Source: Pseudomonas luteola NBRC 103146
GTDB lineage: Bacteria > Pseudomonadota > Gammaproteobacteria > Pseudomonadales > Pseudomonadaceae
NCBI RefSeq assembly: GCF_002091675.1
Contig: NZ_BDAE01000014.1
Coordinates: 62,001 to 126,000, forward strand
Length of the DNA stretch: 64,000 nucleotides
Direction: 5' to 3'
Shown here: positions 27,756-36,703 of the stretch, piece by piece
Layout of the letters: each line of letters begins with the position of its first letter
How positions within the stretch are numbered: the first letter of the stretch is position 1
Translations under genes and position numbers: made by a program
Notes under the pieces: model-generated
Databases searched by the model: none
Told to the model about the DNA's origin: nothing
What the model saw: only the letters and a program-made list of their open reading frames with translations

Positions 27756-27997
27756 GAGTTAATCCAGTGATTTCGACCCTCTGAGCGTAATGCGATATGC
27801 ATGAGGATTCAATGATGGCCGTATTACAAAAACGCATATTTATCGCTTACTTCGTCGGAAGTTGAGCCAGGTCAACCCGGCAAGTCAGCAGTCCCTTGGA
27901 TCTACCTTGAAGGTAATCGACTCATGTGACCAGAACTTGACGACTATGTTGCAAGGCAGGGTGATATTCCTGGCTGAATGTAAACGCTATATGCACC

Positions 27998-28048
27998 TTG
28001 ACGATCCGACCCCTGACAGTAGACTCTAAAATGAAACGTCGTTTCACA
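27998..28048 (+). promoter_or_regulatory. Promoter and KdgR-like operator of the zinc alcohol dehydrogenase
   Basis: TTGACG (27998-28003), a 16-bp spacer and TAGACT (28020-28025) form a likely promoter. Over the expected start point lies TGAAAC-GTC-GTTTCA (28032-28046), a perfect 6-3-6 dyad preceded by AA. This matches the KdgR (IclR family) box known from pectin genes of enterobacteria. Related IclR repressors use similar sites. Nothing else is seen in 27756-28089. Confidence 0.65.
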
Positions 28049-28089
28049 ATGGCGAAACCTTTAATAATCACAACAATGAAAGGATCCCT

Positions 28090-29106
28090 ATGAAAGCTCT
28101 CATGATCGAACAGGAGTTGCAGTGCCGCTTCCATGAGGTCGAGGCCATCGAGCCAGGGCCTGGAGAGGTTCAGGTAGCGGTTCGCCATGTAGGACTCTGC
28201 GGTAGCGATCTCAATACCTATAAAGGGTTGAATCCGTTAGTGGCACTGCCTCGTATTCCTGGCCATGAGATCGGTGGAGAAATCATCAAGGCAGGACCGG
28301 GCGTACCGCTGGACTATCGTGCAGGGCGGCGCGTCATTGTGGTGCCCTACACTGCATGTGGTCACTGCACCTCGTGCCGTCAGGGACGCGTGAATGCCTG
28401 CAAGACGAACCGGACACTCGGCGTTCAGCAGAACGGCGGGTTGGCCGAGCAGATCGTACTGCCCTACGAGAAGCTCATCCTGAACGATACCTTGCCAGCA
28501 CGGCATCTGGCACTGGTTGAACCCCTATCGGTAGGTTTCCATGCCGCGAGACGCGGGCGGGTTGCCAAGGGGGACAGAGTGGTGGTCATTGGCTGTGGAA
28601 TGATAGGCATGGGCGCCGTGGCCGGAGCTGTGTCACGGGGTGCAACAGTCATCGCGATGGATGTCTCCGAGACCAAGACCGAAATGGCGCGTAAATACGG
28701 TGCTTCACATACTATCGTGGCCTCGTCTGGTCATGTGGACAAGCAGATCGAAGCACTGACTGACGGTGACGGGGCTGATGTCGTCATCGAATGTGTGGGC
28801 CTGCCGGCCACGTTTACCCAGGCGATCGATATCGTGTCCTTTTCTGGACGTGTGGTGTACGTGGGGTACGCCAAGGAGCCGGTTTCCTACAAGACGCAAC
28901 TGTTCAACCTGAAGGAGCTGGACATCATGGGCTCCCGTAATGCAACAGCCGAAGACTTTACAGCCGTCGTTCGCTATCTGGAGACCTTGGATCACTCTCC
29001 AGATGATCTGATTTCCAAGGTGTTTCCCTTCCAGGATGCCGAGCAGGCCCTGCCGTACTGGGATGCGGAGCGCGCTTCAACCTTGAAGATTTTGATCGAG
29101 CGATAA
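28090..29106 (+). CDS. Zinc-dependent alcohol dehydrogenase, sugar-acid/polyol type
   Basis: Medium-chain NAD(P)-dependent dehydrogenase of 338 residues. The catalytic zinc ligands are C in GLCGSD near residue 38 and H in PGHEIGG near 60; structural zinc uses the four cysteines of CGHCTSCRQGRVNAC near 90-105. The Rossmann loop is VIGCGMIGMGAV near 168. The subgroup includes idonate, galactitol, threonine and L-galactonate dehydrogenases. AAGGA precedes the ATG. The KdgR-like operator suggests a role in hexuronate or sugar-acid use, linked to the pectin island 10 kb away (inference). Confidence 0.9.
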   Translation: MKALMIEQELQCRFHEVEAIEPGPGEVQVAVRHVGLCGSDLNTYKGLNPLVALPRIPGHEIGGEIIKAGPGVPLDYRAGRRVIVVPYTACGHCTSCRQGRVNACKTNRTLGVQQNGGLAEQIVLPYEKLILNDTLPARHLALVEPLSVGFHAARRGRVAKGDRVVVIGCGMIGMGAVAGAVSRGATVIAMDVSETKTEMARKYGASHTIVASSGHVDKQIEALTDGDGADVVIECVGLPATFTQAIDIVSFSGRVVYVGYAKEPVSYKTQLFNLKELDIMGSRNATAEDFTAVVRYLETLDHSPDDLISKVFPFQDAEQALPYWDAERASTLKILIER

Positions 29107-29298
29107 CCTTTCCGATACCACGACGCCGTATCGCTTCTGCTTTACGGCCTCGCTTGCGCCTGCGTCAATTATTCATCCGGCGGTGGTATATGTTTCTAGA
29201 ATTTAAATCGATTACACTAACGCACCAGCCATAGGCTGTTTTTGATTCATTTATCGTGCTGACAAGCAGGTCGGCTCAACATACGCTAGGGAAAGCAT

Positions 29299-30126
29299 AT
29301 GCGTCGTGTCTTATTCATAACGGGTCTTTCGTTTTCGCTTTTTCTTACTGGCTGCCAAGTAGTCAATACAACCAGTGGCGGAGCAGTAGGGGTCGAGCGT
29401 AAGCAATACATGTTCAGCATGCTGTCTGCCCAGCAGGTTGATCGGATGTACGCAGAGTCGTATTCCAGTTCAGTCAACAAGGCCAAATCATCCGGTGCGC
29501 TCGCCAACGAGACAGCAGAGGGCAAGCGTGTCCGTACGATTGCCAAGCGGCTGATCGATAGGGTTAGCTACTTCCGTCCCGATGCTGCTGCCTGGGATTG
29601 GCAGGTCAACTTGGTCAAAAATGATGAACTCAATGCCAACTGCGGTCCGGGCGGCAAGATCTTTGTTTATACCGGTCTGATCCAACAGCTAAAACTTACC
29701 GATGATGAGCTTGCAGCGGTAATGGGGCATGAAATTGCCCATGCGCTCCGTGAGCACAGCAGGGAAAAAATGTCTCGGGCGTATGCATTGCAACTAGGCC
29801 AAAGCCTTGGTGGCGCCTTGCTGGGCCTCAACCAATCGTCAATGCAAATTGCGAATAAGGTAACGGAAGTTGGTTTATCTCTCCCGTTCAGTCGATCAAA
29901 TGAAAACGAAGCAGATCTGATTGGCCTGGAGTTGGCTGCCCGGGCGGGCTATAACCCCAATGCGGCGTTGAGCCTCTGGCAGAAATTTGCACAAGCCTCA
30001 GCCAGGATGGGCAATAAGACACCTGAGCTTCTGAGCACGCATCCCTCTGATGAGAGCCGCATGGCCTCGATTCAAGCAGCCGTCCCCAAGGTGATGCCCT
30101 TGTACCAAGCCAGCCGCAAGTCTTGA
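29299..30126 (+). CDS. M48 family metalloprotease lipoprotein
   Basis: Zinc peptidase of the envelope, 275 residues. A lipobox FLTGC gives a lipidated cysteine at residue 19. The active site HEIAH (MGHEIAHALREH) is near 148, and the third ligand glutamate lies in NENEADLIGLELAA near 200. The repertoire resembles E. coli LoiP (YggG) or BepA, which degrade misfolded outer-membrane proteins. GGAAA lies before the ATG. It stands alone, ending before a hairpin. Confidence 0.92.
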   Translation: MRRVLFITGLSFSLFLTGCQVVNTTSGGAVGVERKQYMFSMLSAQQVDRMYAESYSSSVNKAKSSGALANETAEGKRVRTIAKRLIDRVSYFRPDAAAWDWQVNLVKNDELNANCGPGGKIFVYTGLIQQLKLTDDELAAVMGHEIAHALREHSREKMSRAYALQLGQSLGGALLGLNQSSMQIANKVTEVGLSLPFSRSNENEADLIGLELAARAGYNPNAALSLWQKFAQASARMGNKTPELLSTHPSDESRMASIQAAVPKVMPLYQASRKS

Positions 30127-30152
30127 GTTCGATCTTTATCCATGGCTTATAT

Positions 30153-30184
30153 GGATAAGGATATGCACTGCGATATCCTTATTC
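30153..30184 (+). terminator. Hairpin after the M48 gene
   Basis: Twelve-pair stem with one G-U (30153-30164 with 30173-30184) and an 8-nt loop, 26 bp past the stop; a short T run follows. An alternative stem (TTATCCAT with ATGGATAA, 30136-30158) shares its left arm and would compete. Confidence 0.6.
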
Positions 30185-30258
30185 AGGCGATTTTAAGACA
30201 TTAATTAAGATCCGCCCGGGTATCTTAACGAGCAGCAATACCCTTCTTCTGCTTTCGA

Positions 30259-30276
30259 GTTAACATCAGTGTTAAC
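30259..30276. promoter_or_regulatory. Inverted repeat upstream of the response regulator
   Basis: GTTAACA-TCAG-TGTTAAC is a perfect dyad 67 bp before the regulator ATG. It may be a self-regulatory site, as in other receptor-linked two-component operons (inference). Confidence 0.4.
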
Positions 30277-30342
30277 ACCTGTCTACGTGAAAAAAGCCTC
30301 GGACGGGTACTTTTAAAACCCTTTGGCTGTTCCCCAAACGCT

Positions 30343-31053
30343 ATGAATTCCTTTGTTTCCCTGCTCAATATTCTTGTCGTTGAAGACGATCCGGTGTTGG
30401 GTATGCACCTGCAGGCTCAGCTATCGGCGAGGGGATATGCGGTAGTGCTATGCAGTGATGCCTGTCGAGTCGCCACACTGTTGAAAGAACAGGTGTTCGA
30501 TCTGGTAGTATTGGATATTCTGTTACCCAATGGCAATGGGCTTCACCTACTGGAGCAGATTCGTTCCTATAGTGCCGTGCCGGTTATCCTGGTCTCGGCG
30601 CTGGGTAGCGAGTCTGATCGTATCGTCGGCTTTCAAAAGGGAGCAGATGATTATCTACCCAAGCCCTTTAGCATGGCGGAGCTGGATGTGCGAATCGGAG
30701 CGCTGCTCCGGCGCATCGCGTTTGAGCGCTCGGCCATGGAGACAGCGCCAACCGTGCAGGGAGAGCTGTACTTCGATCTTATCCGGACCGATGTGGTTTA
30801 TAAGGGGCAATGGGCGGAACTGACCACAACGGAATTTCGTATTCTCGAGCTATTGAACCGGCACGCTGGAGAGGTACTCAGCAAACCAGTGTTGTATCAG
30901 GAAGCTCTGCAACGTGCCTACTCACGCTACGATCGTAGTCTTGACATGCATGTCAGCCATATTCGCCGCAAGCTCCAGAGCATTGATTACTCGGCTTGCG
31001 AAGTTCGTACAGCCTGGGGGAAAGGCTACGTGCTGGTGTGTTCGTCTTCATGA
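30343..31053 (+). CDS. pfeR: OmpR-type response regulator, PfeR-like
   Basis: Cytoplasmic transcription activator, 236 residues. The receiver domain (1-125) has acidic VVEDDP, the phospho-acceptor D in VVLDILLPNGNG near residue 57, and the lysine of YLPKPFSM near 108. The C-terminal winged helix (about 140-235) has LTTTEFRILELLNRHAGEVLSKPVLYQ and RSLDMHVSHIRRKLQ. It overlaps the kinase gene by 4 bp (ATGA) and precedes a FepA/PfeA-like receptor, the order seen in pfeR-pfeS-pfeA of Pseudomonas aeruginosa, where it activates the enterobactin receptor. Confidence 0.85.
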   Translation: MNSFVSLLNILVVEDDPVLGMHLQAQLSARGYAVVLCSDACRVATLLKEQVFDLVVLDILLPNGNGLHLLEQIRSYSAVPVILVSALGSESDRIVGFQKGADDYLPKPFSMAELDVRIGALLRRIAFERSAMETAPTVQGELYFDLIRTDVVYKGQWAELTTTEFRILELLNRHAGEVLSKPVLYQEALQRAYSRYDRSLDMHVSHIRRKLQSIDYSACEVRTAWGKGYVLVCSSS

Positions 31054-32403
31054 TACGACTCCCGTATCGGCATTCCCTGTTCTGGAAGCTGTCTGGTCTT
31101 ACCATCGCCGCCTGTCTGGTCATCGTCTGGCTGAGCTTAAGCTGGGGACGCAGCATGGAGCACAGTCATTACGAACTGGCACAAGCCGATAAAGAGGAAC
31201 TGCTGAATTATGCTGCTTCCGTTGAACAGGCATGGAGGACACAAGGCAAGGAGGGCGTTGAAACTGCATTACGACGTATCCGAGAGGGAGAACAGGTTTG
31301 GGCTGTAGCAGTTGATCGTCTTTATCAGCCGTTAGGTCAGCGCGCTCTGACGCCTGGTGATGCCGATCGGTTCAGCTTTATGCGCCGTCTGGATTGGCCG
31401 TTGAGTGGCCGTGCTACCGAATTGCCTGTAATGGATATTCCATTTCCTCAACATCCTGCAGCGGGCCGTCTGGCAATGGAATTGCCCGAGCGCATGTGGT
31501 CCGGCAAGCCTTCCGTTCTGGGCCGTCTGGTGATCCATGGGCTGTTTCCCATGGCTACCATGTTTCTGTTATGTATTCTGCTCTATCGTCAGCTCATGGT
31601 GCCTTTGAGATGGCTCCAAGAGCAGGCATCCTCTGCTTGTCGCTCAGGCAGAAAGCCTACAATCGGCGTAAGCGCTCGCAGCGATGAGCTGGGTGAGCTG
31701 GGACGCGCCTTTGATCACATGGCGGAGCGGCTGGAAGGTCATGTCGACTACCAGCAACGACTTCTGCGAGATATGTCCCATGAGCTGCGCACACCGCTGT
31801 CACGGCTGCGTGTGCTGTGCGAGTCCTCCGAGGATGCGAATACGTTGCGTGCCCGCCTTGAGCGTGAGTTAGCCGGTATGCAGGAGCTGGTCGAGACCAC
31901 ACTGGAGCTGGCCTGGCTGGATACGGATAGACCCTCGCTGCTATGCGAGCCGATCAACATGCAGTCGCTCTGGAATATCCTCATTGAGGATGCCTGTTTC
32001 GAGACGGGTTGGTCACGAGACGCTTTTGTATATCGCTTACCAGACAATTGCTGTGTACAGGCTCATTTGAATAGTCTGGCCCGTGCCCTGGAAAACCTTT
32101 TGCGCAACGCGATTCGTCACTCACCGGAAGGAGGAGATGTGATTCTGGGGGGGGCATTGTGAGGGCAGCGAGTGGTTGCTGTGGATACAAGACCAAGGTC
32201 CAGGGGTTGCAGAAGGTGCGCTCGACTACATCTTCGAGCCGTTTACCCGGCTCAATGGTGCCCGGCCTGGCGGTGACGGATTCGGCCTGGGTCTTTCCAT
32301 CGCCCGATCGGCACTGATGATTCAGGGCGGAGCTATCTGGGCTGAAAACTGCAATCCAGGGCTTCGTGTGACCGTGCGCTTGCCTGCTGCTGAAATTGTA
32401 TAG
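31050..32403 (+). pseudogene. pfeS: PfeS-like sensor histidine kinase, frameshifted at a run of eight G
   Basis: Membrane sensor kinase read from ATG 31050. It has a membrane helix (about 12-32), a periplasmic domain, a second helix near 165-190, HAMP, the H-box RDMSHELRTPLSRLR near 250, and the N-box ENLLRNAIRHSP near 355. After 32154 the frame breaks: the eight G at 32147-32154 lead to TGA at 32160. With seven G, translation would continue GGHCEGSEWLLWIQDQGPGV and then the G2 box GFGLGLSIAR, ending at 32403 (about 450 residues). As written the protein lacks the ATP-binding boxes and should be inactive. Slipped-strand switching, decay or sequencing error are all possible. Confidence 0.85.
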
Positions 32404-32429
32404 ATTGTAAAAAAGCTTTCTTCTCAAAT

Positions 32430-32448
32430 GGGAATGAATAGCATTTGC
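32430..32448. promoter_or_regulatory. Fur-like box upstream of the siderophore receptor
   Basis: The 19-bp segment matches the Fur consensus at about 12 of 19 positions, with the core AATGA-N3-GCATT. It lies 51 bp before the receptor ATG. Confidence 0.4.
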
Positions 32449-32498
32449 GCCAACTTTGGAGCGGTCTCGTTTCGAGATTTGTAAAACAGGAGTTGGTC

Positions 32499-34715
32499 AT
32501 GCTGCGTATTCCTCATTCATCCACGCGACTGAGCATCGTACTGTGTGGGGCTCTTGCCAGTCATTCCGGCCTTGCGCTTGCCCAGTATGGCTCCAGCGAG
32601 CCGGTTGAGATGGAAGCTACCACGGTTATGGGTACCGCCGAGGAAGAGGCCAGGCAGGCCTTGGGTTCCTCAGTGATTACTGCAGAGGATATTGCCAGGC
32701 AACCACCGGCCAATGATCTGTCGGAGATTATTCGGCGCCAGCCCGGTGTCAATCTCACAGGCAACAGTGCCAGTGGCGCGCGCGGTAACAATCGGCAAAT
32801 CGACTTGCGAGGTATGGGGCCTGAGAACACGCTGATTCTGATCGATGGCCTGCCCAGTACCTCCCGAAATGCCGTCCGCTATGGTTGGGACGGTGACCGT
32901 GATACGCGGGGTGAGACGAACTGGGTTCCAGCTGAAGAAGTCGAGCGTATCGAAATCCTGCGTGGCCCGGCGGCGGCCCGTTATGGCTCCGGTGCCATGG
33001 GTGGGGTCATCAACATCATTACCAAGCGTCCTACGGAGCAATGGCATGGCTCGATGACGTTTTATGCCCTGGAACCCGAAAGCGGCGATGAAGGCAACGG
33101 ACGCCGTGCCAATTTCAACCTGAGCGGTCCGCTGACGGAAGCTCTGGCATTTCGAGTCTATGGCAATATCGCCAGGACTGATGCAGATGCTTTGAGCATC
33201 AATGAAGGACATCAGACCTCGGAAGGCAGTGTCACGGCGGGTCGGGAAGGCGTACGCAACAAGGACATCAATGCTCTACTCAGTTGGCAACTTGATCCGC
33301 AGCAAGTCCTCGATTTTGAAACTTCCTACAGCCGCCAGGGCAACATTTATGCCGGCGACACGATGCTCAATAACTCTGGCGGCAACGATGCCTTTGTTCG
33401 AAGTCTGTACGGCCATGAAACCAATGTATTGCAGCGCTCCAGCTTTACGTTGAAGCATAAGGGAACGTGGGATTGGGGTAATTCCACACTGGGCCTTTCC
33501 TATGATTACACCCGCAACTGGCGTCTGAACGAGGGACTTTCAGGCCGTACAGAGGGTGGGCCAAGTGAAGGGGATGGCGCGTTTATGTCGCGCCTGCGCA
33601 ATACCCGCGCCTTTGGCAATCTTGATCTGCCTATCGACAGCGCAATGCCTCAGGTCTTAACCATTGGCGCCGAGTATTTACACGAGTCGCTAAGTGACCC
33701 TGGTTCTCTGCGTGCTCAGTCTTCTGATCCTGAGCCTGGCCAGATAGCAGGTTTTGATCGCACCCAGACCAAGACGACAGCCAACAGCTACGCCTTTTAT
33801 GTTGAAGATAATGTGCAGGTTACAGACCGGACGGTGCTGACCCCTGGACTACGCTTCGATGACCATCAGACCTATGGTGATAATTGGAGCCCAAGTCTTA
33901 ACTTGTCCCATGAGATCACGGACCGACTGACGTTCAAGGGTGGGATTGCGCGTGCTTACAAAACACCGAATCTGTATCAGAGCAATCCAAACTATCTTCT
34001 GTACAGCCGTGGTAACGGCTGTACAGCGATTACGTCTGGAAACGGAGGCTGCTATCTGGTCGGTAACGAAAACTTAAAGCCTGAAATCAGCATCAATAAG
34101 GAGCTGGGTCTGGCTTATGATGTCGGAACATGGAGAGCCAGTGCGACCTATTTCCGTAACGATTACAAAAACAAAATCGTGGGCGGAAACGAATTTATCT
34201 ATCGATTGGGCGACACCGGGCCTCGTGTACTGGAGTGGGAGAACACCGGTAAGGCGGTTGTCCAAGGGGTTGAAGGCAACCTGTTCATTCCGCTGACTGA
34301 TACCGTGGATTGGAACACCAACTTTACCTATATGATCGAATCCAAGGATAAGCAGACAGGCGACCCCTTGAGCATTATTCCCAAATACACCATCAACAGT
34401 ACGCTGGACTGGTACGTCACTGAAAAACTCTCTGCACAGCTTAATGTTACCCATTATGGAAAGCAGGAGGCTCCTTCATACTCTCGGCGTACCAATAAGG
34501 ATTATGAGGCTGCTGCCCAGAAGGACATTGATCCGTATACGTTGGTAGGCGTCAGCAGTGGTTATGAGTTCAACGAGCATTACAAAGTGCGTTTTGGTGT
34601 GAATAATCTGTTCGACAAGCGCATCTATCGAGAGGGCAACGCTTCGAGCGCCGGTGCGGTTACATACAACGAGCCGGGTCGTGCGTATTTTGCTTCCTTT
34701 ACCGCCTCGTTTTAA
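32499..34715 (+). CDS. pfeA: TonB-dependent catecholate siderophore receptor, FepA/PfeA-like
   Basis: Outer-membrane receptor for ferric enterobactin-type siderophores. It has 738 residues from ATG 32499, with AGGAG at good spacing; an in-frame start 18 codons upstream is unlikely. A signal peptide ends at ALA-QYG. The TonB-box region is MEATTVMG. The plug domain (about 45-170) includes IRRQPGVNLTGNS, RQIDLRGMGPENTLILIDG, and RGPAAARYGSGAMGGVINIITK. The barrel follows, with the disulfide-bearing loop GNGCTAI...GGCYLVGNENLKPE near 510-530, characteristic of FepA. It ends in a C-terminal phenylalanine. Confidence 0.93.
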   Translation: MLRIPHSSTRLSIVLCGALASHSGLALAQYGSSEPVEMEATTVMGTAEEEARQALGSSVITAEDIARQPPANDLSEIIRRQPGVNLTGNSASGARGNNRQIDLRGMGPENTLILIDGLPSTSRNAVRYGWDGDRDTRGETNWVPAEEVERIEILRGPAAARYGSGAMGGVINIITKRPTEQWHGSMTFYALEPESGDEGNGRRANFNLSGPLTEALAFRVYGNIARTDADALSINEGHQTSEGSVTAGREGVRNKDINALLSWQLDPQQVLDFETSYSRQGNIYAGDTMLNNSGGNDAFVRSLYGHETNVLQRSSFTLKHKGTWDWGNSTLGLSYDYTRNWRLNEGLSGRTEGGPSEGDGAFMSRLRNTRAFGNLDLPIDSAMPQVLTIGAEYLHESLSDPGSLRAQSSDPEPGQIAGFDRTQTKTTANSYAFYVEDNVQVTDRTVLTPGLRFDDHQTYGDNWSPSLNLSHEITDRLTFKGGIARAYKTPNLYQSNPNYLLYSRGNGCTAITSGNGGCYLVGNENLKPEISINKELGLAYDVGTWRASATYFRNDYKNKIVGGNEFIYRLGDTGPRVLEWENTGKAVVQGVEGNLFIPLTDTVDWNTNFTYMIESKDKQTGDPLSIIPKYTINSTLDWYVTEKLSAQLNVTHYGKQEAPSYSRRTNKDYEAAAQKDIDPYTLVGVSSGYEFNEHYKVRFGVNNLFDKRIYREGNASSAGAVTYNEPGRAYFASFTASF

Positions 34716-34781
34716 TGTTATTTACTTGGGCCGCCTGGCTAACCCGCTGCCCGTGCCGTATTTCTATTGTGGAGTTGTGTC

Positions 34782-35702
34782 ATGAAGCGTGTTGATTCCA
34801 GTATTTTCCGTCTTAGCGTTCTTTTATGCAGTCTCGTGCTAACTACCACGGCAGGTTCAGCTTTGGCGGCTACTGTTTCCACTGCCCACGGCGAGCTGAA
34901 AACCCCGGATACACCTAAGCGGGTCGTGGTGCTGGATGAGGCGGCTATGGATACCGCGCTGGCAGTAGGTATTAAACCAGTCGCTACGCTGGCGAGTCGT
35001 GGTGGCACCAGCGTATCAAACTATCTGCAGGATCAGGCGGGGCAGCCCGCTATCGTGGGTACGGCTCGTGAAATTAATCTGGAAGCAGTTTTCAACCAGA
35101 AGCCGGACCTTATCCTGGCGCGACAGGATTTACCGCAAGAACAATATGCCAAACTTAGCCTGATTGCTCCGACGGTAGTACCAAAAGGAGGGGAGTCGTT
35201 AGCTGACTGGCGAGCCAACGCAGAGCTTTATGCCCAGGCGCTCAACCGTAGTGATGAATTGAAAAAGCAGTTCGATCAGATAGACCAGCGTGTTGTCAAA
35301 TTGAAGACGCAAGTCAAACCAGGGCAAGTGTTGTCGGTCGTTCGTTGGAATCCACAGGGACCGATGGTCATGTCGAGCCATCTCTTTGCAGGCCAGTTAC
35401 TGGAGCAACTAGGCTTTGCCAGTACGCAACTGGCCTCAGAGCTCAAAGATCGTCCTCATAGCGATATCTTGAGCCTTGAGAACCTGTCCAGCGCTGATGG
35501 AGACTGGATTTTCCTGGCCACCTTGAATGAGAAAGGTGATGAGGCCTTGGAGGCTGCTCGCAAGCAGCCTGCCTTTACTCGCTTGAAGGCCGTTCAGGCG
35601 AAGCAGGTGGCCACGGTTGATGGGCAGGTGTGGAGCAGCGGGTCAGGTCCGCTGGCTGCTGAGCATGTACTGGATGACGTGGAGCGTATCGTTCTCAAAT
35701 GA
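34782..35702 (+). CDS. Iron-siderophore ABC transporter binding protein
   Basis: Periplasmic receptor of 306 residues, class III (FecB/FepB/FatB-like). The signal peptide MKRVDSS... ends near ALAATVS. The fold marks are TPKRVVVLDEAAMDTALAVGIKPVA near the N-terminus, KPDLILARQDL, and the second-lobe SVVRWNPQGPMVMSSHLFAGQLLEQLGF. GGAG precedes the ATG by 7 bases. It is the first gene of a four-gene import set whose members all overlap by 4 bp. Confidence 0.92.
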   Translation: MKRVDSSIFRLSVLLCSLVLTTTAGSALAATVSTAHGELKTPDTPKRVVVLDEAAMDTALAVGIKPVATLASRGGTSVSNYLQDQAGQPAIVGTAREINLEAVFNQKPDLILARQDLPQEQYAKLSLIAPTVVPKGGESLADWRANAELYAQALNRSDELKKQFDQIDQRVVKLKTQVKPGQVLSVVRWNPQGPMVMSSHLFAGQLLEQLGFASTQLASELKDRPHSDILSLENLSSADGDWIFLATLNEKGDEALEAARKQPAFTRLKAVQAKQVATVDGQVWSSGSGPLAAEHVLDDVERIVLK

Positions 35703-36703
35703 AGGTGTCCGCTTCGCCTCGTTTGGATGTTCCGCTTATTGCCTGTTGTCTAACGCTGCTGGTGATTCTGCTCACCAGCTTGCTGCTTGGTGCCGGGGAG
35801 GTTTCCGTGCTCCGTAGCATCAATGTCTTGCTTGGGGGTGGGGACGATGAAGCTCGCTTTGTTGTCCTCGAGCTGCGTGGGGCGCGCACGTTATTGGGAC
35901 TTCTTGTAGGTATGGCCCTTGGCGTTGGTGGAGCCGTTTTGCAAACGGCAACCCGCAATCCGCTTGCGGAGCCCGGACTCCTGGGTGTCAGCGCTGGTGC
36001 ATCCTTTGCCATGGTGGTTGCCATTGCGCTCGGCGCCAGCGCAGCTACTGTCAATCTTGGCATGGCCATTACTGGAGCCATGCTTGGATGCCTGCTCGTT
36101 GTGGCGGTGACTCAAGTGCGCGGATTTGACGCCGACCCTGTTCGCTTGATCCTGGCGGGAATGGCGCTCACAGGAATTCTGGGCGCCGCCAGTACCTTAC
36201 TGCTCCTGTATGACCAGCGTACTGCCGATGAAATTCGGTTTTGGGTCATTGGCGCCTTGGCAGGCAGGCCCGCAAATACCCTGTCCTGGGCGCTGCCGGG
36301 CACACTGGCAGGCCTGTTGGTCGTGGCCCCTTTGGTCAGACCCCTGGCCGCCTTGAGCTTGGGAGAGCGTATGGCCATTGGATTAGGGCATCACCCTCAA
36401 TTGACCCGATTGATCGCACTACTAGGCGTTGCCATTTTAGTAGGGACTGCCACTGCAGTAGCTGGGCCTATTGGCTTTGTCGGATTGGTTGTGCCGTTCC
36501 TGGCGCGGAGAATGGTCGGGCCTGATGTCCGCCGTGTCCTTCCATTATCACTTGTCCTGGGGCCCGCGGTGCTGCTATTGGCTGATATCTTGTCGCGCCT
36601 TTTGGTCAAACCTTACGAGCTTCCCATTGGTGTTGTGACTGCCTTCATCGGTGCGCCAATCCTGATGATAGTCGTCCGTCAACATCGCCTGCCTTCCCTA
36701 TGA
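35699..36703 (+). CDS. fepD: Iron-siderophore ABC permease, FecCD family (first)
   Basis: Inner-membrane permease, 334 residues, about 10 helices. Typical sequences are ELRGARTLLGLLVGMALGVGGAVLQTATRNPLAEPGLLGVSAGASFAMV near residue 50-110 and the ATPase-contact loop GHHPQLTRLIALLG near 215. The ATG overlaps the previous stop (ATGA). Naming as fepD follows the FepBDGC order; sequence alone does not fix which permease it is. Confidence 0.9.
   Translation: MKVSASPRLDVPLIACCLTLLVILLTSLLLGAGEVSVLRSINVLLGGGDDEARFVVLELRGARTLLGLLVGMALGVGGAVLQTATRNPLAEPGLLGVSAGASFAMVVAIALGASAATVNLGMAITGAMLGCLLVVAVTQVRGFDADPVRLILAGMALTGILGAASTLLLLYDQRTADEIRFWVIGALAGRPANTLSWALPGTLAGLLVVAPLVRPLAALSLGERMAIGLGHHPQLTRLIALLGVAILVGTATAVAGPIGFVGLVVPFLARRMVGPDVRRVLPLSLVLGPAVLLLADILSRLLVKPYELPIGVVTAFIGAPILMIVVRQHRLPSL

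Noticed and set aside
27922-28188. 88-codon minus-strand frame over the dehydrogenase promoter
   Set aside because: It covers the promoter, the KdgR-like box and the start of the dehydrogenase on the opposite strand.
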